NCBI GenBank assembly: GCA_900073065.1
Contig: FJOG01000081.1
Location: 1-64,000 of the forward strand
Length of the DNA stretch: 64,000 bases
Origin: Phialocephala subalpina
Taxonomy: Eukaryota > Ascomycota > Leotiomycetes > Helotiales > Mollisiaceae
Direction: 5' to 3'
The notes under the pieces were generated by a model that searched no databases, was not told where the DNA came from, and was given only the letters and a program-made list of their open reading frames with translations. Of the stretch, positions 43,659-55,619 are shown one piece after another. Numbering within the stretch: position 1 is the stretch's first letter; the number at the start of each line of letters is the position of its first letter. The position numbers and the translations under genes are program-made.

Positions 43659-44453
43659 ATGGGTAGCACTTGCTCAGGACTCCGAAGGCAAAGACCACGT
43701 ACTCGGCAAGAGGATGGCAAGCAATCAGCACCACCACCGTATGAGCCTGGAAGAAGGACGACAAGCATAATTGACGAGCTGGACAAAGAAGAACCACCGT
43801 CACTTTCAGCCCACCCCGCACTAAGAGACCGATGGACACTTGACCGGATCTCAACTTCATCGCTGCGGACCGCCACAACCGATTCATCGCCATCGGTCTC
43901 AACTTCGGGTAGATTTCTTCCTCAAATTCCAGAACAAGCCCACCATGAGCTCCACACCCCAGGAAGCCACAGCTTGAGACGGCTCTCAGTCACTACACCG
44001 CCTCCATTGCCCTTAGATGAGATCGTAGCTTCCACCACGCCACTTTGGCGATGGAACAACGCACAATGCCAAACTTGGATTGCGGCTGTCCTCATTCAGT
44101 ATGCTGGAAAGTCTCAAGATGAAGCGAAGATTTTGGCCTCCGGTTTTAAAGGCTGGGGACCAAACTTGTACATGAAGGAATGGAAGCAGTGGAACGCATG
44201 GCTTGGACAGGACGGACAGGCTATTTTCGCTTTGCTGATGGAGGTTCATGGAAAAGAAGGAGCAGTACCAACGACAGTGGAGATTGCACACGTACGCCTT
44301 ATTCCCATACTAATTTGCTGTTTTTTGGTTATCGAAGCTCCAGAGCTAGGAGCTGTCTTAGGAGCTGAGATATCAAGCAAGCGGACACGATCCGTTTGGA
44401 TGCAGGCTCCTCAGACAACTCCCAGCTCCCGGAACTTCCAAGCCAAATATTAG
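43659..44453 (+). CDS. PY-motif/Trp-rich domain protein, paralog 6 (open)
   Basis: The longest member of the array, about 264 residues if read without introns. It starts MGSTCSGLRRQR, which fits an N-myristoylation signal with an adjacent Cys; other copies lack this. PPPY lies at residues 25-28. A Ser/Thr/Pro-rich spacer leads to the shared domain: LWRWNNAQCQTWIAAVLIQY, DEAKILASGFKGWGPNLYMK, EWKQWNAWLGQDGQAIFALL and GKEGAVP. A possible intron begins at GTACGC after TVEIAH (about 44292; ATACTAAT branch-like sequence), so the last 50 residues are uncertain. Function unknown; PY motifs normally bind WW domains such as those of Rsp5-type ubiquitin ligases. Confidence 0.65.
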   Translation: MGSTCSGLRRQRPRTRQEDGKQSAPPPYEPGRRTTSIIDELDKEEPPSLSAHPALRDRWTLDRISTSSLRTATTDSSPSVSTSGRFLPQIPEQAHHELHTPGSHSLRRLSVTTPPPLPLDEIVASTTPLWRWNNAQCQTWIAAVLIQYAGKSQDEAKILASGFKGWGPNLYMKEWKQWNAWLGQDGQAIFALLMEVHGKEGAVPTTVEIAHVRLIPILICCFLVIEAPELGAVLGAEISSKRTRSVWMQAPQTTPSSRNFQAKY

Positions 44454-44941
44454 CTTTTCACAGTGCTAAATCGTTGGACAGTATACATTGGAGGATAAGA
44501 AAAGGGCTGAGCGAGAGAGGAGGTCTAGAAGAGAAGGCGAAAAGGCTGCTAAGGAAAGGAGGGCGTAGAGAAGAAGGGAGAGCAGGAGCTAATTTCGAAG
44601 AAATGGGGAACAAGGGAACAGTTGCCATTGTGATGGGAAGGAGTCAGTTGATTGTTTATCGGTTCTTATTACATTGTAATTTTGAATGTAACTTTGCTTC
44701 TCACGAGCTAATCGTCGATCGTAAACATTGAATTGATGGCAATTACTTAAAACATCTGATTTTGATCCGCAATTCTCTGTATTATTTTACGTTAATACTT
44801 TGATTATTATTAATTATTTATTGAGAGTTATTATACTTATAATTAGCGCGATTTTAAGCGCGATTTTTCAAGTTTAAATATTAAATTTCGATAATTAATA
44901 ATAATATCGCCATTTTTATTAGTATATTATAAAGGGGTAAT
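44454..44941. other. Transition into AT-rich repeat
   Basis: Frame debris after paralog 6, turning AT-rich from about 44750 up to the LTR element. No gene is supported. Confidence 0.5.
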
Positions 44942-45289
44942 TGTAACGGTCGGCTCGTCTAGCTAACTATAGGGTTGGTTGTATGTGATAAGGACTAGGT
45001 AATTCCAGTGAAGAGTAACGTTTAAGCCTAGTTACTAAGTATAGTATTAAGATACTGTATTTGAGTTGAGCACGAAGCTCTTATCTAAGGAAACCTATTT
45101 ACTTATATAGAACCTTCCTATTTACTGGAGTCCCCAAAGAGTGGAGTCCCCAATCCTCCTAGACTCCATCCGCCTTGGACTCCATCACGTGACTACTAAG
45201 CCCCGTGTCCCCATGATCCTAGGGTCTACTGTAGACGAGCTTACTCGCTTACTGAGCCTATAGTCCACTAGATCATATGAGTCGTAACA
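44942..45289 (-). repeat. 3' LTR
   Basis: 348 bp, same length as the other LTR. I count 17 differences between the two by eye, all transitions. Confidence 0.92.
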
Positions 45290-45891
45290 CTATCCCCCTT
45301 CCGGCTAGCGTAGTCCCAACGCTTAAATCAGGGTAAAAAAACATTATTCCTAGAGCTACATCCTCCCTTTTTCCTCACCATTCCTCACCATATCGCCCAT
45401 CGCTCATAAGAAAAGGAAAGAGAGGCTAGCGCTCGCTCTGCGCATCGAGAAATCGAGGCGCCTAGTAAAAACGTGCTCCCATTGCAAAAGCCACGCCCGC
45501 CAATACTTCCTCGACAAATTCGAATCGCCGCGCTATTCTAAGTGTATTCGTTCCAAATGATTATGCGACTCCGCGGGGTACTTAGAAGTGGTAGCCCGCA
45601 AACCCGTGTATCGTTTTTTCTGTGGTCCTCGACTTAAGAAAGTCCTTTTAACTGTCTCTAAGCCTCCTCCGAATCCCTTGCTAAATCCTTTTACTTTTTG
45701 GCTATTAGCCTTCGAGTTGGACATTTCCGAGCTCGAGATAATCGACCTCCTTTTTTGGGCAATTTCGGGTTTTGGCAGTAAAACGACTCAAACTTCTCAA
45801 AGTAATTAAAGTTTCGTTTAAATTCCTACGTGTTTTCCGAATGTAAGTATCCTTATTATTTGATCAAATATTTGATTTGGTTTTTAACGCG

Positions 45892-46269
45892 TTAATAGTC
45901 TAAAATGTTTTTTATATCGTATTCGGCGTTTAAATTAATTAGTTCGATTTTAACCTTTAAAGCTCGCGGTGCTCCTAATAGTGCTAATTCGAGGAGGGAT
46001 ATATAAAATACCGAGTATATATTCATATTGCTAAGTAGAGCAAATTTATAATTAATCGGACTTTTAACTTTTTTGATTTTATATAGTCCAATTTTCTTAT
46101 GATCTAATTTATTATTTAATCGCTTCGTCTTAATATTTCGACGAATCAAATAAACTTTGTCCCCTTCTTTAAACGTAAGTTCTATACTACGATACTTATT
46201 ATAGTACAATACTAACTTAGCAACTACAAACTGTATGTCTTCTGCAAGTCCTTCGCGCAAAGATTTCAA
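45892..46269 (-). pseudogene. Integrase C-terminal fragment of the Gypsy element
   Basis: Open frame with typical integrase-tail features: VAKLVLYYNKYRSIELTFKE, GDKVYLIRRNIKTKRLNNKL, DHKKIGLYKIKKVKSPINYK and MNIYSVFYISLLELA. The His of the usual IHPVFHVSLL block is replaced, as expected from C-to-T changes. Confidence 0.85.
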
Positions 46270-46869
46270 TTTGTCGACTTGAATTTTAGCATTTTATGCT
46301 TCCGACTCCACTGAGTGCGGTATTTGGTAGGCCTTAGGTTCATACCCATAGTTAGCGTAGAAAGGCGAGACTTTCGTGCCTTCCGTTGCTGCGCTATTGT
46401 ACGCGAATTGTGCCAATAGTAAAAGTTTCGCCTAATTATTTTACTAATAATTAACGTAGTAACGGAAGTATATTTCCATAATTTAATTTAATTGTTCCGT
46501 TTGTCCGTTTGTCCGTTTGTCTAAAAGTGGAAAGCTATTGAAAACTTCTATTTAATTCTTAGTAATGCGATTAAAGTAATCCAAAATTTCGAGGTAAAAA
46601 GCTTATTTTTATCCGAGATAATCTCGTTTAATACTCTATAATTAGCTATTACAATTCGTAAAAATGTGTAGATTAAATCTTTTGCCGTGTATATCTCAAA
46701 GTATAAGATCATGTATATATACTTTATTAGTCTATTCGTAATTATAAAAATAGTATCGTATTCGATATTCGATATTAATTCTCTTAAAAGTAGTAATTTT
46801 ACTACGAAGTCTTAAGTAATAGACTTTTAAGCGCTTAAAAGTGTATTTGGCGATCGTATATTACTATAA

Positions 46870-47098
46870 GGAGTATACTTCGCGGCTTTATTTCGAATGC
46901 ACGTATCGCATTTACTAATAACCTCGGTAGCCTTCCCTTTAAGTCTCGGAATATAGAAGTCTTTAGAGATCCGCTCCACGGTTTTCGTAATCCCTTAGTA
47001 TCCATAAGCTGGGAGTCTATACTATGTTTTAATGAACTTTGATTAGAGATTCCTAAGAATATAGAGCTTCCCTTGGAATCGTAGTATCTTAGACTCAT
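46870..47098 (-). pseudogene. Integrase zinc-binding region, damaged
   Basis: In one minus-strand frame: LPAYGY, stop, GITKTVERISKDFYIPRLKG and ISKCDTCIRNKAAKY. This is the HHCC region of retroelement integrases with the second His changed to Tyr and stops in between; the CxxC pair is intact. Confidence 0.75.
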
Positions 47099-47888
47099 TC
47101 GTGAACGGTCCTATTAATTATTATAAAGCTATTTTTACGATAAAGTCTTTATTGTAATTCTCTTTGAAGTTATCGACGAGCGTTATATCGACTAACCTCG
47201 AAATAATAGTAACTATTACTCCATTAAATACTAAGCCGCTTTCAATTTCTTTGAGTATTACGTGTAAAAGTAGTTTAACGTCGTCTTAGTATTCTAATTT
47301 CCGATTAAAAGCGTTTACTTTACCGTTCTCTGATCTTTTTACATATAAAATCTTAAAGTTGTACGTGGCCAACGTTTTAGTTTATCGCACTTGTCTTCGG
47401 TTAAATTCTTTCGTTATAGTGAAAAATACTAAGTTTTTATAGTCGGTATACACTTGTACCTAATACTTCGATCCTTCCAAATAAACCCTCTATATTCGAA
47501 ATACTTCTATAATCGCAAGTAGCTTTTTATCGTAAATCTCGTAGTTTAATTCTACTAGTGACATTTTGCGAGAGTAGTATACGATTAACTACTATTTGCT
47601 TTGCTCGCTAGGCTAATTGAGTATTGCGTTAATTACAAAATCTAATGCATTTATTTCGACGGTAATGCGTTTATCTGGGTCGAACGTGAGAAGGAACGGT
47701 ACTTCCGTGAAGCGCTATTTAAATTAGTTGAAGGCACGTTAGGCTTTATTCGTCTATTTAAACGTTTAATCCTTCTTCGTTAATTCCGTTAAAAGGGCTA
47801 TTACCGCAAAGTACTTTTGCACGAAACGACGATAGAAGTTCGCAAATCCTAAAAAAGACTGCACGTCTTTAATTGTCTTAAATGCCTA

Positions 47889-48530
47889 CTAACTAAGCAC
47901 TATCGATACCTTCGCAAGGTCCATCGATAAGCCTCCGACTGAGACTACATAGCCTAAGAAATCCGTTTTTTCCACATAGAATTCGCACTTCTTAAGTTTG
48001 CAAATTAAATTCGCATCCCTTAAAGCAATTAATACTATTTTAATATCGTTAATATATCTAGCGAAAGTCTTAGAGTATACTAAGATATCGTTTAAATAAC
48101 AAATAACCGTAATGTCTAAGAATGGCCGTAAGACGGTATTTATTATACGTATACATATAGTCGGTACGTTAATTAATTCGAAGGGCATAACTAAGTATTT
48201 ATAGTGTCCGTACCTCGTTTTGAACGCTGTCTTCCATTCTTTTCCTTCCTTTATTCGGACCAAATTATAAGCTCTACGCAAGTCCAATTTACTGAAGATC
48301 TTAACTCCCTAAAGTCTATCGCGTAGCTCATCCGCTAGCGGTAGTAAATATCGATCTTTGACAGTAATCTCATTGATTTTCCGGTAATTAATACACAATC
48401 GTTTCGATCCATCTTTCTTTAATACGAATAGTACCGAGCTTCTTACCGGTAAAGTTAATAATCGTATGAATCCCTTTACTAAGTTCTCGTCGATATATTT
48501 TTTAAGCGTCCTCAAGTCGTCTACCGACAT
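47889..48530 (-). pseudogene. Reverse transcriptase fragments of the Gypsy element
   Basis: Two consecutive open pieces. The first has VKGFIRLLTLPVRSSVLFVL and KKDGSKRLCINYRKINEITV. The second has MDLRRAYNLVRIKEGKEWKT, AFKTRYGHYKYLVMPFELIN, and ICYLNDILVYS. The catalytic YxDD box reads YLND, a G-to-A-type change of the first Asp, so the enzyme is dead. The following KKCEFYVEKTDFLGYVVS is typical of Ty3/Gypsy. Confidence 0.9.
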
Positions 48531-49655
48531 CTAGTAAATGGGTGAATACGGTAATTCCTTTCCGTCTTATAAGGGTATTTCGTGGTCTTACTGCCTATAC
48601 TTAAAGAGTGCCTCGATCCTTTTCTCGTTTTTAAAGAGGTTCAAAAACTCGTGGTATTTTATTAGTATTTACTTCAATAGTAAATCCTAAGTATAGTATT
48701 TTAGTTCTCTCGAGGAAGTAGCGCAAACTTCTCTTTGATTATTCGTTCTTATTTCGATGAACGAAATCCTATAAGTTTGGCATTTGTTAAACGTAAGCGT
48801 CTTTTTAACTCAATCGATAGTTAAATTGTATTATTTAATCCACGGCATCTCGAGTATAAATAAGTAACCGATATTAGCTACGTCGAAGCTTATTCGCTCG
48901 ATGTGTCCTCGCCGCATAATCATAATCTGTAGTACTATTTCCACGTCGACTTATCCGGAGCCTAAAAGGCTTCCGTCGACCGTGATAATAGGGTATAGTC
49001 GTGACTTGACTATCATAGCCCATCTATTATCTAATACTAACTGTTTTGACACGTAATTGCTTATTACTCTCGAATCGATCATTGCTTTGATCTTGTGCAC
49101 ACCTATTTATACCACGTAGAATAATTGTCCGACTCCTTTGCCAATGACACACACTTCCCTATGCCACTGTCTACTGAGTACATCTTCTTACCGGCGGCCT
49201 AATCCGTCAGCGTAAATGAGCCGAAACACACGCCCTATACCGAGTAGTGGCTATATTGCTCGTTCGAAGGTTTCTTCGTGATATATAGAGTCATCTTCCG
49301 TGTCTTGCCACATTTTTCGACTCGCGCTTTCCGCGAACACCTCGTAGTATCGTCCTACTACGGGCTCGTGATTAAGTATAGAGAGAGCGTCGTCCGGCAT
49401 AAGTAGTTGTTACATGTAGCAGCCAGTGCCGTTACGCTATCTCCATTCAATTCTTCGATGATCTTAGTACACGACTTCGTATGTTTGACCGTACTCTGGT
49501 CCCCCCGTGTCCGGTTGAGGCTCAACGTATCGAGCTCCTCCGTCTAAGTTCTGCCACTCCCGGGTGCAGGCTACCAGACTGTCTTCTCTTTGACAGACGT
49601 GCCATTCTTGTCCAACCCGTGGGTGGTGTTCGGGCCAAAAGCTTGGTGCTCAAAG

Positions 49656-50003
49656 TGTAACGGTCGGCTCGTCTAGCTAACTGTAGGGTTGGTTGTATGT
49701 GATAAGGACTAAGTAATTCCAGTGAAGAGTAACGTTTAAACCTAATTACTAAGTATAATGTTAAAATACTGTATTTGAGTTGAGCACGAAGCTCTTATCT
49801 AAGGAAACTTATTTACTTATATAGAACCTTCCTATTTACTGGAGTCCCCAAAGGGTGGAGTCCCCAATCCTCTTGGACTCTATCCGCCCTAGACTCCATC
49901 ACGTGACCACTAAGCCCCGTGTCCCTATGATCCTAGGGTCTACTGTAGACGAGCTTACTCGCTTACTGAGCCTATGGTCCACTAGATCATATGAGTCGTA
50001 ACA
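49656..50003 (-). repeat. 5' LTR
   Basis: 348 bp copy of the LTR at 44942-45289; contains the same TATA-like CTTATATAGAACC segment and borders GTAAT at 50004-50008. Confidence 0.92.
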
Positions 50004-50008
50004 GTAAT

Positions 50009-50624
50009 ATAAAATTAATTTTAATATTTGCGAATTATATAGAAAATTACTCAAAGAATTAAAAATATAAAATATTAAATTTCCTAATATATTTAAAATA
50101 AATTATATATAATATTAAACCCAATTTAAAATAATAATACTAGTAATTAACTTTATTATAATATTTCTTTTTTAATATATCATATTAAAATTATTAAATA
50201 AAATAATTTTCGAGAATAAATAAATATTTTAATATATTGAAAAAATTCTTTTTATAAATATTTCTTAGTATTATATAATTAAAATAAATAATTCGATAAA
50301 GTTTTTATAAAATTTGAAATTAAAAATATTTATTTAATTAAATTTATATTAAAAATATATATTTAATTATAAATAAAAAAGTTTTAATATTCCTTAGTAA
50401 TTATTCTTTTCGATATTATATACCGCGATACTATTTAATAAACTAATCAAAGAATTATATATAATACTCTTATCAAAATTTAGGAAATTCGATTATTCCC
50501 TTTTTAACCTTATTTTTTACGTGATCCCTTCCCTTGGAAAAAAGTTCACATGAATCCTTATAATACATTTCTTTCTAATATATTTTATATTTACTGCGCA
50601 ATTTCTTATTAGGTTATTGATGAG
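50009..50624. repeat. AT-rich, RIP-type tract
   Basis: Extreme AT sequence continuing the tract that lies left of the Gypsy element at 44750-44941, so the element was inserted into an already repetitive area. No gene. Confidence 0.75.
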
Positions 50625-52861
50625 TTAAATTAGTATTACCAGGTAACGAGACCAGAATTGAGTAGCCTGTTCTTCTACACCTATCATTTTAGATTGATCC
50701 TCTATCCTAGGTATAGCCAACCTCTGTTCGAGAAGTTCGTCTCCGATACATCGAACCCATTCTCCCTCTGCTTCATGGGAAGCTGGGAGCTCCCGAAAAG
50801 GTGGCTCCCATGGGAAAGCATGAACTAGAAACTTTGCTACTCTTCGGAAGCGCTGGTGATCTTCTGTGGGCGTAATCACTATCCCCGAGAGCGTCCCATG
50901 CAAAATCTCCGAGTCATCGGTCTGCCCAGGATCATAAAATATGTCGAGAGACAGCTTAAAATTGATTGGCATTAAGTGCAATGCAATAGAAAGTGGGTTC
51001 GTGCTCATATCGTATGTGTCCCATAGGATCCTCAGATTTAGACCCTGGCCAATCACTTCTTCGGCGTAAGATCCTGTTGGCAGTCTCCACACATGACAGT
51101 CGACTTGAATATAGCCATTAGTAACTTGAATATATTCGTCGTTCAATGAGGATACAACCATTGCTTTGTGAATCTTGACCAACAAGGTTCGTTCCGTTTC
51201 ACAGGAGATGAATACCTCGGAATCAACCGATGCCCAGGACCACGATGGAGCTCTGTAGCCGGGCGGTCTTATCGCGCCGGAATCTAGTCGGACGTACCAT
51301 AGAAGTTGTTCTGCTAGATGACATGACCACAGTCCAGCAAGGTAGGTGCATTTCTCTCGTAGTCCCGAATCGAGAATCCTTTTCGTCTCCTTTGCGACCG
51401 CTGATATTGCCACAAGCCTGTCCTTAGGGTACGTCAATCGTGCGCGTGTATAAGTTGTGACAATGCTACACCATGTTCTTAAAGCCTCGCGGACATCTGT
51501 ATCTTTTGGCCACCAAAAAACCGAATTGCAGCTATTGCTTTTATTCTTCAGCTCCATATTTTCCGAAGCGATTGAACGGCGACATTCCCAGTAGACCATG
51601 TGCTTTCCAAAGTGCAAATTGCGGGGAGCTAAGAGTCGCTCTTGTAGCACCCAAGCACGTTGATGAAGGGGAGCTGAGTCAATCGTTTCGTGGTAGTGTT
51701 TCTCCCTAAGCTGGAGCTTTGTAAACCACATCGTATTGGGTGCACCTCTCCAGTCAGCCTTCACAATCAATGGCCGCAACAATTTGGGATCTCTTGCTGA
51801 GAACAGTCCACCATGGCTATCGATTGACTCCAGGGCTGCAACATTGCAGTAACTGTTCTTGTAGACGTTACTCATTTGAGTACATTCGCGTTGCCAGTCA
51901 TCGGTAGAATCCTGGACGATGCACAACGAGTCAATCCACAAATATTCGATCCCCAAATGCCTTGTGACCATAATAGCATCCAGGTACGTTTGTGGGAGTG
52001 TATTGAAAGGAATCTGCTTCATAAACTGCTCTAGAACATCGATGGTAAGCTTCAAAGTTGGACCTTGTCCCCAACAATGACTCAGGGTCATGTATCGCCG
52101 AATTTCTAATGGCTGCACAACAAGGCGAACATTGTGGTCTGCTTTTCCTACGTAGATAAGACGACTAGGCATCCACGACTCGCGTTGAGGCATCCATGAC
52201 TCGCTACGTTCTGAGCGACATTCATAATGGGCCATCTGGCAGGCTACAACCCAATGAGTAATATGAGCCAAGGCCGCTGGAGAAGATGTGGTTTCGCAAG
52301 GGCCCAGAGGCTTCACAGGTGTCAGATTAAGGTGCCTTCCGGGATCTAGATGAGATGTGAGTACTTCGAGGACTTATTAAGGTTATTATAGTTTCATCTT
52401 AACTTACGATACAGCCGAAAGTCGACGCCGAATTCGAGATCTGTTTCGTCCAGTGGCGGAGCAGTGGTGCTGTGGATTTTGATTGACATCCCATTAGAGC
52501 GTTGACTAGTCTCCAATTTACAAAATAATTGTGAACGCTGTAGCGTGCGTTGTCTTGTCTTGTCTAGATTTAAATCGATCTCATTGTCTCTAGCAATCCA
52601 GTTCTCTCGATCGTGTGGAGGAATTTCATGCCAGATGAGAGCGCATAACAGGCAGTCGCGAAGCCCGCAATCTTGAAGCTCTCTCAATGAGCTGTGATGC
52701 GGGCGGTTCTCTGCTAGTGTTAGGGACCACTCTTCCTCGTCGTTCCAGTCCACATCTCCTCGAAATAGCGCTTGACAAGGTAAGCAGAGAGCCTCATTCA
52801 TCCTTCGGATCTGTATTTTCAATGTTATCCTGCGTTGCAAAATGCGCTGGTGTTGGAGCAA
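50625..52861 (-). CDS. HET-domain (heterokaryon incompatibility) protein, 2 exons
   Basis: A 724-residue protein (704 if it starts at MNEALCLPCQ, 52801). Exons 52861-52408 and 52345-50625 are joined by a 62-bp GT-AG intron, in frame. The N-terminus has CLPCQALF and a cluster CGLRDCLLCALIW, common in HET proteins. HET-domain blocks: RRYMTLSHCWG, YLWIDSLCIVQDSTDDWQRE followed by CTQMSNVYKNSYCNVAA, and HQRAWVLQERLLAPRNLHF. After the domain come YPKDRLVAISAVAK and PSWSWASVD, also family-typical. HET domains trigger cell death in non-self recognition. The stop lies at the edge of an AT-rich tract, so the very C-terminus may have been altered. Composition is normal despite the flanking repeats. Confidence 0.92.
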
Positions 52862-53636
52862 AGATGCGTTGGCGTGGACTATAGAGTTTACTCGATAACT
52901 TCTTCAAAGGTGATTTTACGTACTGGAAATGCTGGGTGGGTTGTCCGCCACTAGTCATACTAAGATGTGTCTCGCTTAGCCTCCACCAAAGCGAGCCGAG
53001 GTTTTGCCAATGGGCAGCTTGCATCGACCCAATTTACATCAACCAAGCATATTAATTGCTAGGACCAATGATGAATAGCATCTCGAAAAACGCTGAACTC
53101 GTTATACCCCTATTGAACGTAAAACAGGATATAATTATAATATTATTAATATCTCGAAGTATTTAATATAAGGATTAATATTCTTTTAATTTTAAATTGA
53201 AATGATAAAGCTTTATATAAGAGTTTACTTATAAAGTAAAATCGATTTTCAAAGAAAGAATAATTAAAGCAAAATTAGTTTCGAGATTTATTATAAGATA
53301 TACCTTTTATTGCCTAGCGCAATGCTAGTTAGATATGGCTTTTAACCCCCACCCGCTGAAAATCACGTGGTTGAAATGTGGGGGTTCGGGCAGGTGGAAA
53401 ATCAAAGTTCATTTCGAGTTTCGAGTTTAAAAAATTAAAAATTAAGAATTAAATTTTTTTTTAAAATAATTCTTTTAATTTATTTTCTTTAGAATTAAAT
53501 TTTATATTATATATATTAGTTTAATTCTTTATAATGAATTTTATTTATAATTCATAAAATATAAAAATAAAAAGTTTAATATTTAATTTTTATTAAAGTA
53601 ATTAATTTAAATAAAATTAAAAAACTTAAAATATTT
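52862..53636. other. HET upstream region grading into AT-rich DNA
   Basis: Promoter side of the HET gene to about 53100, then AT-rich. It includes an isolated GC-normal patch at 53330-53400 with the 9-bp inverted repeat AACCCCCAC (53344-53352) / GTGGGGGTT (53378-53386). No gene. Confidence 0.5.
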
Positions 53637-54177
53637 NNNNNNNNNNNNNNNNNNNNNNNNNNNNNNNNNNNNNNNNNNNNNNNNNNNNNNNNNNNNNNNN
53701 NNNNNNNNNNNNNNNNNNNNNNNNNNNNNNNNNNNNNNNNNNNNNNNNNNNNNNNNNNNNNNNNNNNNNNNNNNNNNNNNNNNNNNNNNNNNNNNNNNNN
53801 NNNNNNNNNNNNNNNNNNNNNNNNNNNNNNNNNNNNNNNNNNNNNNNNNNNNNNNNNNNNNNNNNNNNNNNNNNNNNNNNNNNNNNNNNNNNNNNNNNNN
53901 NNNNNNNNNNNNNNNNNNNNNNNNNNNNNNNNNNNNNNNNNNNNNNNNNNNNNNNNNNNNNNNNNNNNNNNNNNNNNNNNNNNNNNNNNNNNNNNNNNNN
54001 NNNNNNNNNNNNNNNNNNNNNNNNNNNNNNNNNNNNNNNNNNNNNNNNNNNNNNNNNNNNNNNNNNNNNNNNNNNNNNNNNNNNNNNNNNNNNNNNNNNN
54101 NNNNNNNNNNNNNNNNNNNNNNNNNNNNNNNNNNNNNNNNNNNNNNNNNNNNNNNNNNNNNNNNNNNNNNNNNNNNN
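53637..54177. other. Assembly gap (541 N)
   Basis: Unbroken run of N between two AT-rich flanks; the length may be an estimate. Confidence 0.99.
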
Positions 54178-55020
54178 AATTAATAGAATATTTACGTAAT
54201 TAAACTTAAATTAATTTGTTTTTTAATTTCTTTAATATTTGTAATTAAAATTAGAATTAATATATCGATTGATTTTCTCAAAAATTAATTCTATCGAATA
54301 ATAAAAAGTTTTATATATTAATTATAATTTCTAATATTAATATCAAAGAAATCAAAAGATAAATTAATTCGAGTTTAATTACGTAAATTTTCTTCTTGAT
54401 TTTAACTTTTCATATATAAACTTATCGTAAAATTCTATAAAAGAATAAATACGATATAAGCTTGTAAAATAAAATTCAAAATGCGACCGATTTTAATAAG
54501 GTATATTAGAGCGGTAAAATATTTCTCTAACTTACCGCCTAGTAAAATCTACAATCGATTCTTAAGGCAAAGGCAAATTCTATCGAATAATAACTCTTTT
54601 CGGTTTATTACCCGGTAAATTCTACCAAATTATTTTCTTTGTATTAATTAATATTATTATAACTTTAGCCTTTTATAGAAAATATAATTTAAGAGTTTAT
54701 AATTTAAAAAATATATTATTAAATAAAGGAAAAATAACCTTATTAAAATAATCGCTTTTAATAGGATTTATAAAATAAAATACTTAGTAAAAATATAAAG
54801 AAAATAAGGAATACTTGCGAAATATAAATTATATTAAATTTTATTTAATCGAAGAATAAAATAAAAATATTTTAAAAGAAATTATATTAAAAATAATAAT
54901 TAAAAAAAATATTAATATATAAATAAATATAATATAAATTTATAAAATTAAAATATTTTTATTTTTATTTTTATATTTTATATATTTATAATAAAGTAAA
55001 TAATTAGCCGGTAAGCCCAT
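54178..55020. repeat. AT-rich, RIP-type tract
   Basis: Right side of the gap, same composition as the left side. No gene seen. Confidence 0.75.
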
Positions 55021-55619
55021 ATATAGAAATAGTAATTGCTGCATTAGGCAAGGCACGCGCATAAGCACGGGCATGGGCCCGCATTTGCAGAGATTTAAAG
55101 CTTGCGCTATATACGCATTCTACTTAGAATTCCACCCGCTCCTTACTAGACTCTCCTGATCGGACATGCCGCAGCTAAGAAGACCGCGACGGCGAGGTGC
55201 CGGGCAGCTTTCACCGATTAAAATCCAACTACGATCGCTCCTATAGCTTTGATACTACTACTTTGAAGTAAGTAGCTGTGACCAAACCCTCTCGTAATTC
55301 TATTAATCTATCAAAACTGCAGACTGGTCCTAACATGAAGTCATTCCCTTATGTGTCCTGGATGATTTTGAGGGAGAATGCATCACGTGCACAAGACAAA
55401 GTTTGCCGTTCTGCTCGAGACGGTTCAAAAATGAAATATTATAAGTACACGACGATACAAACTCATTGCCCCGCCTGCTCTAGACAGTTCGACCGAATAG
55501 CTCCCTATTTTTACCTCTCACGCTTTTTGAAATTATCCTTACAATCTGCTGCCAAACCCATTTGCACGAAGTACCTCTCCCATGATAGTATCACGAGTAA
55601 GAGCCATACACAGCTAGAT
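55021..55619. other. Intergenic, no supported gene
   Basis: Normal-GC stretch. A plus-strand frame (55278-55712) contains a single HCPAC motif but no recognised domain and overlaps the 3' end of the neighbouring minus-strand gene, so it is not called. Confidence 0.4.

Larger units (their letters stand above)
44942..50003 (-). mobile_element. Ty3/Gypsy LTR retrotransposon, 5,062 bp
   Basis: Two 348-bp LTRs (44942-45289 and 49656-50003) starting TGTAACGG and ending GTAACA on the plus strand, flanked by GTAAT at 44937-44941 and 50004-50008. Coding is on the minus strand, so the right LTR is the 5' LTR. A purine-rich tract (GGAAGGGGGATAG, minus) lies directly inside the 3' LTR at 45290-45302. 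Domain order on the minus strand is zinc-knuckle remnant (about 49300), reverse transcriptase (48530-47889), integrase zinc region (about 47090-46870) and integrase C-terminus (46269-45892), the Ty3/Gypsy order. Many stops indicate RIP. Confidence 0.93.
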
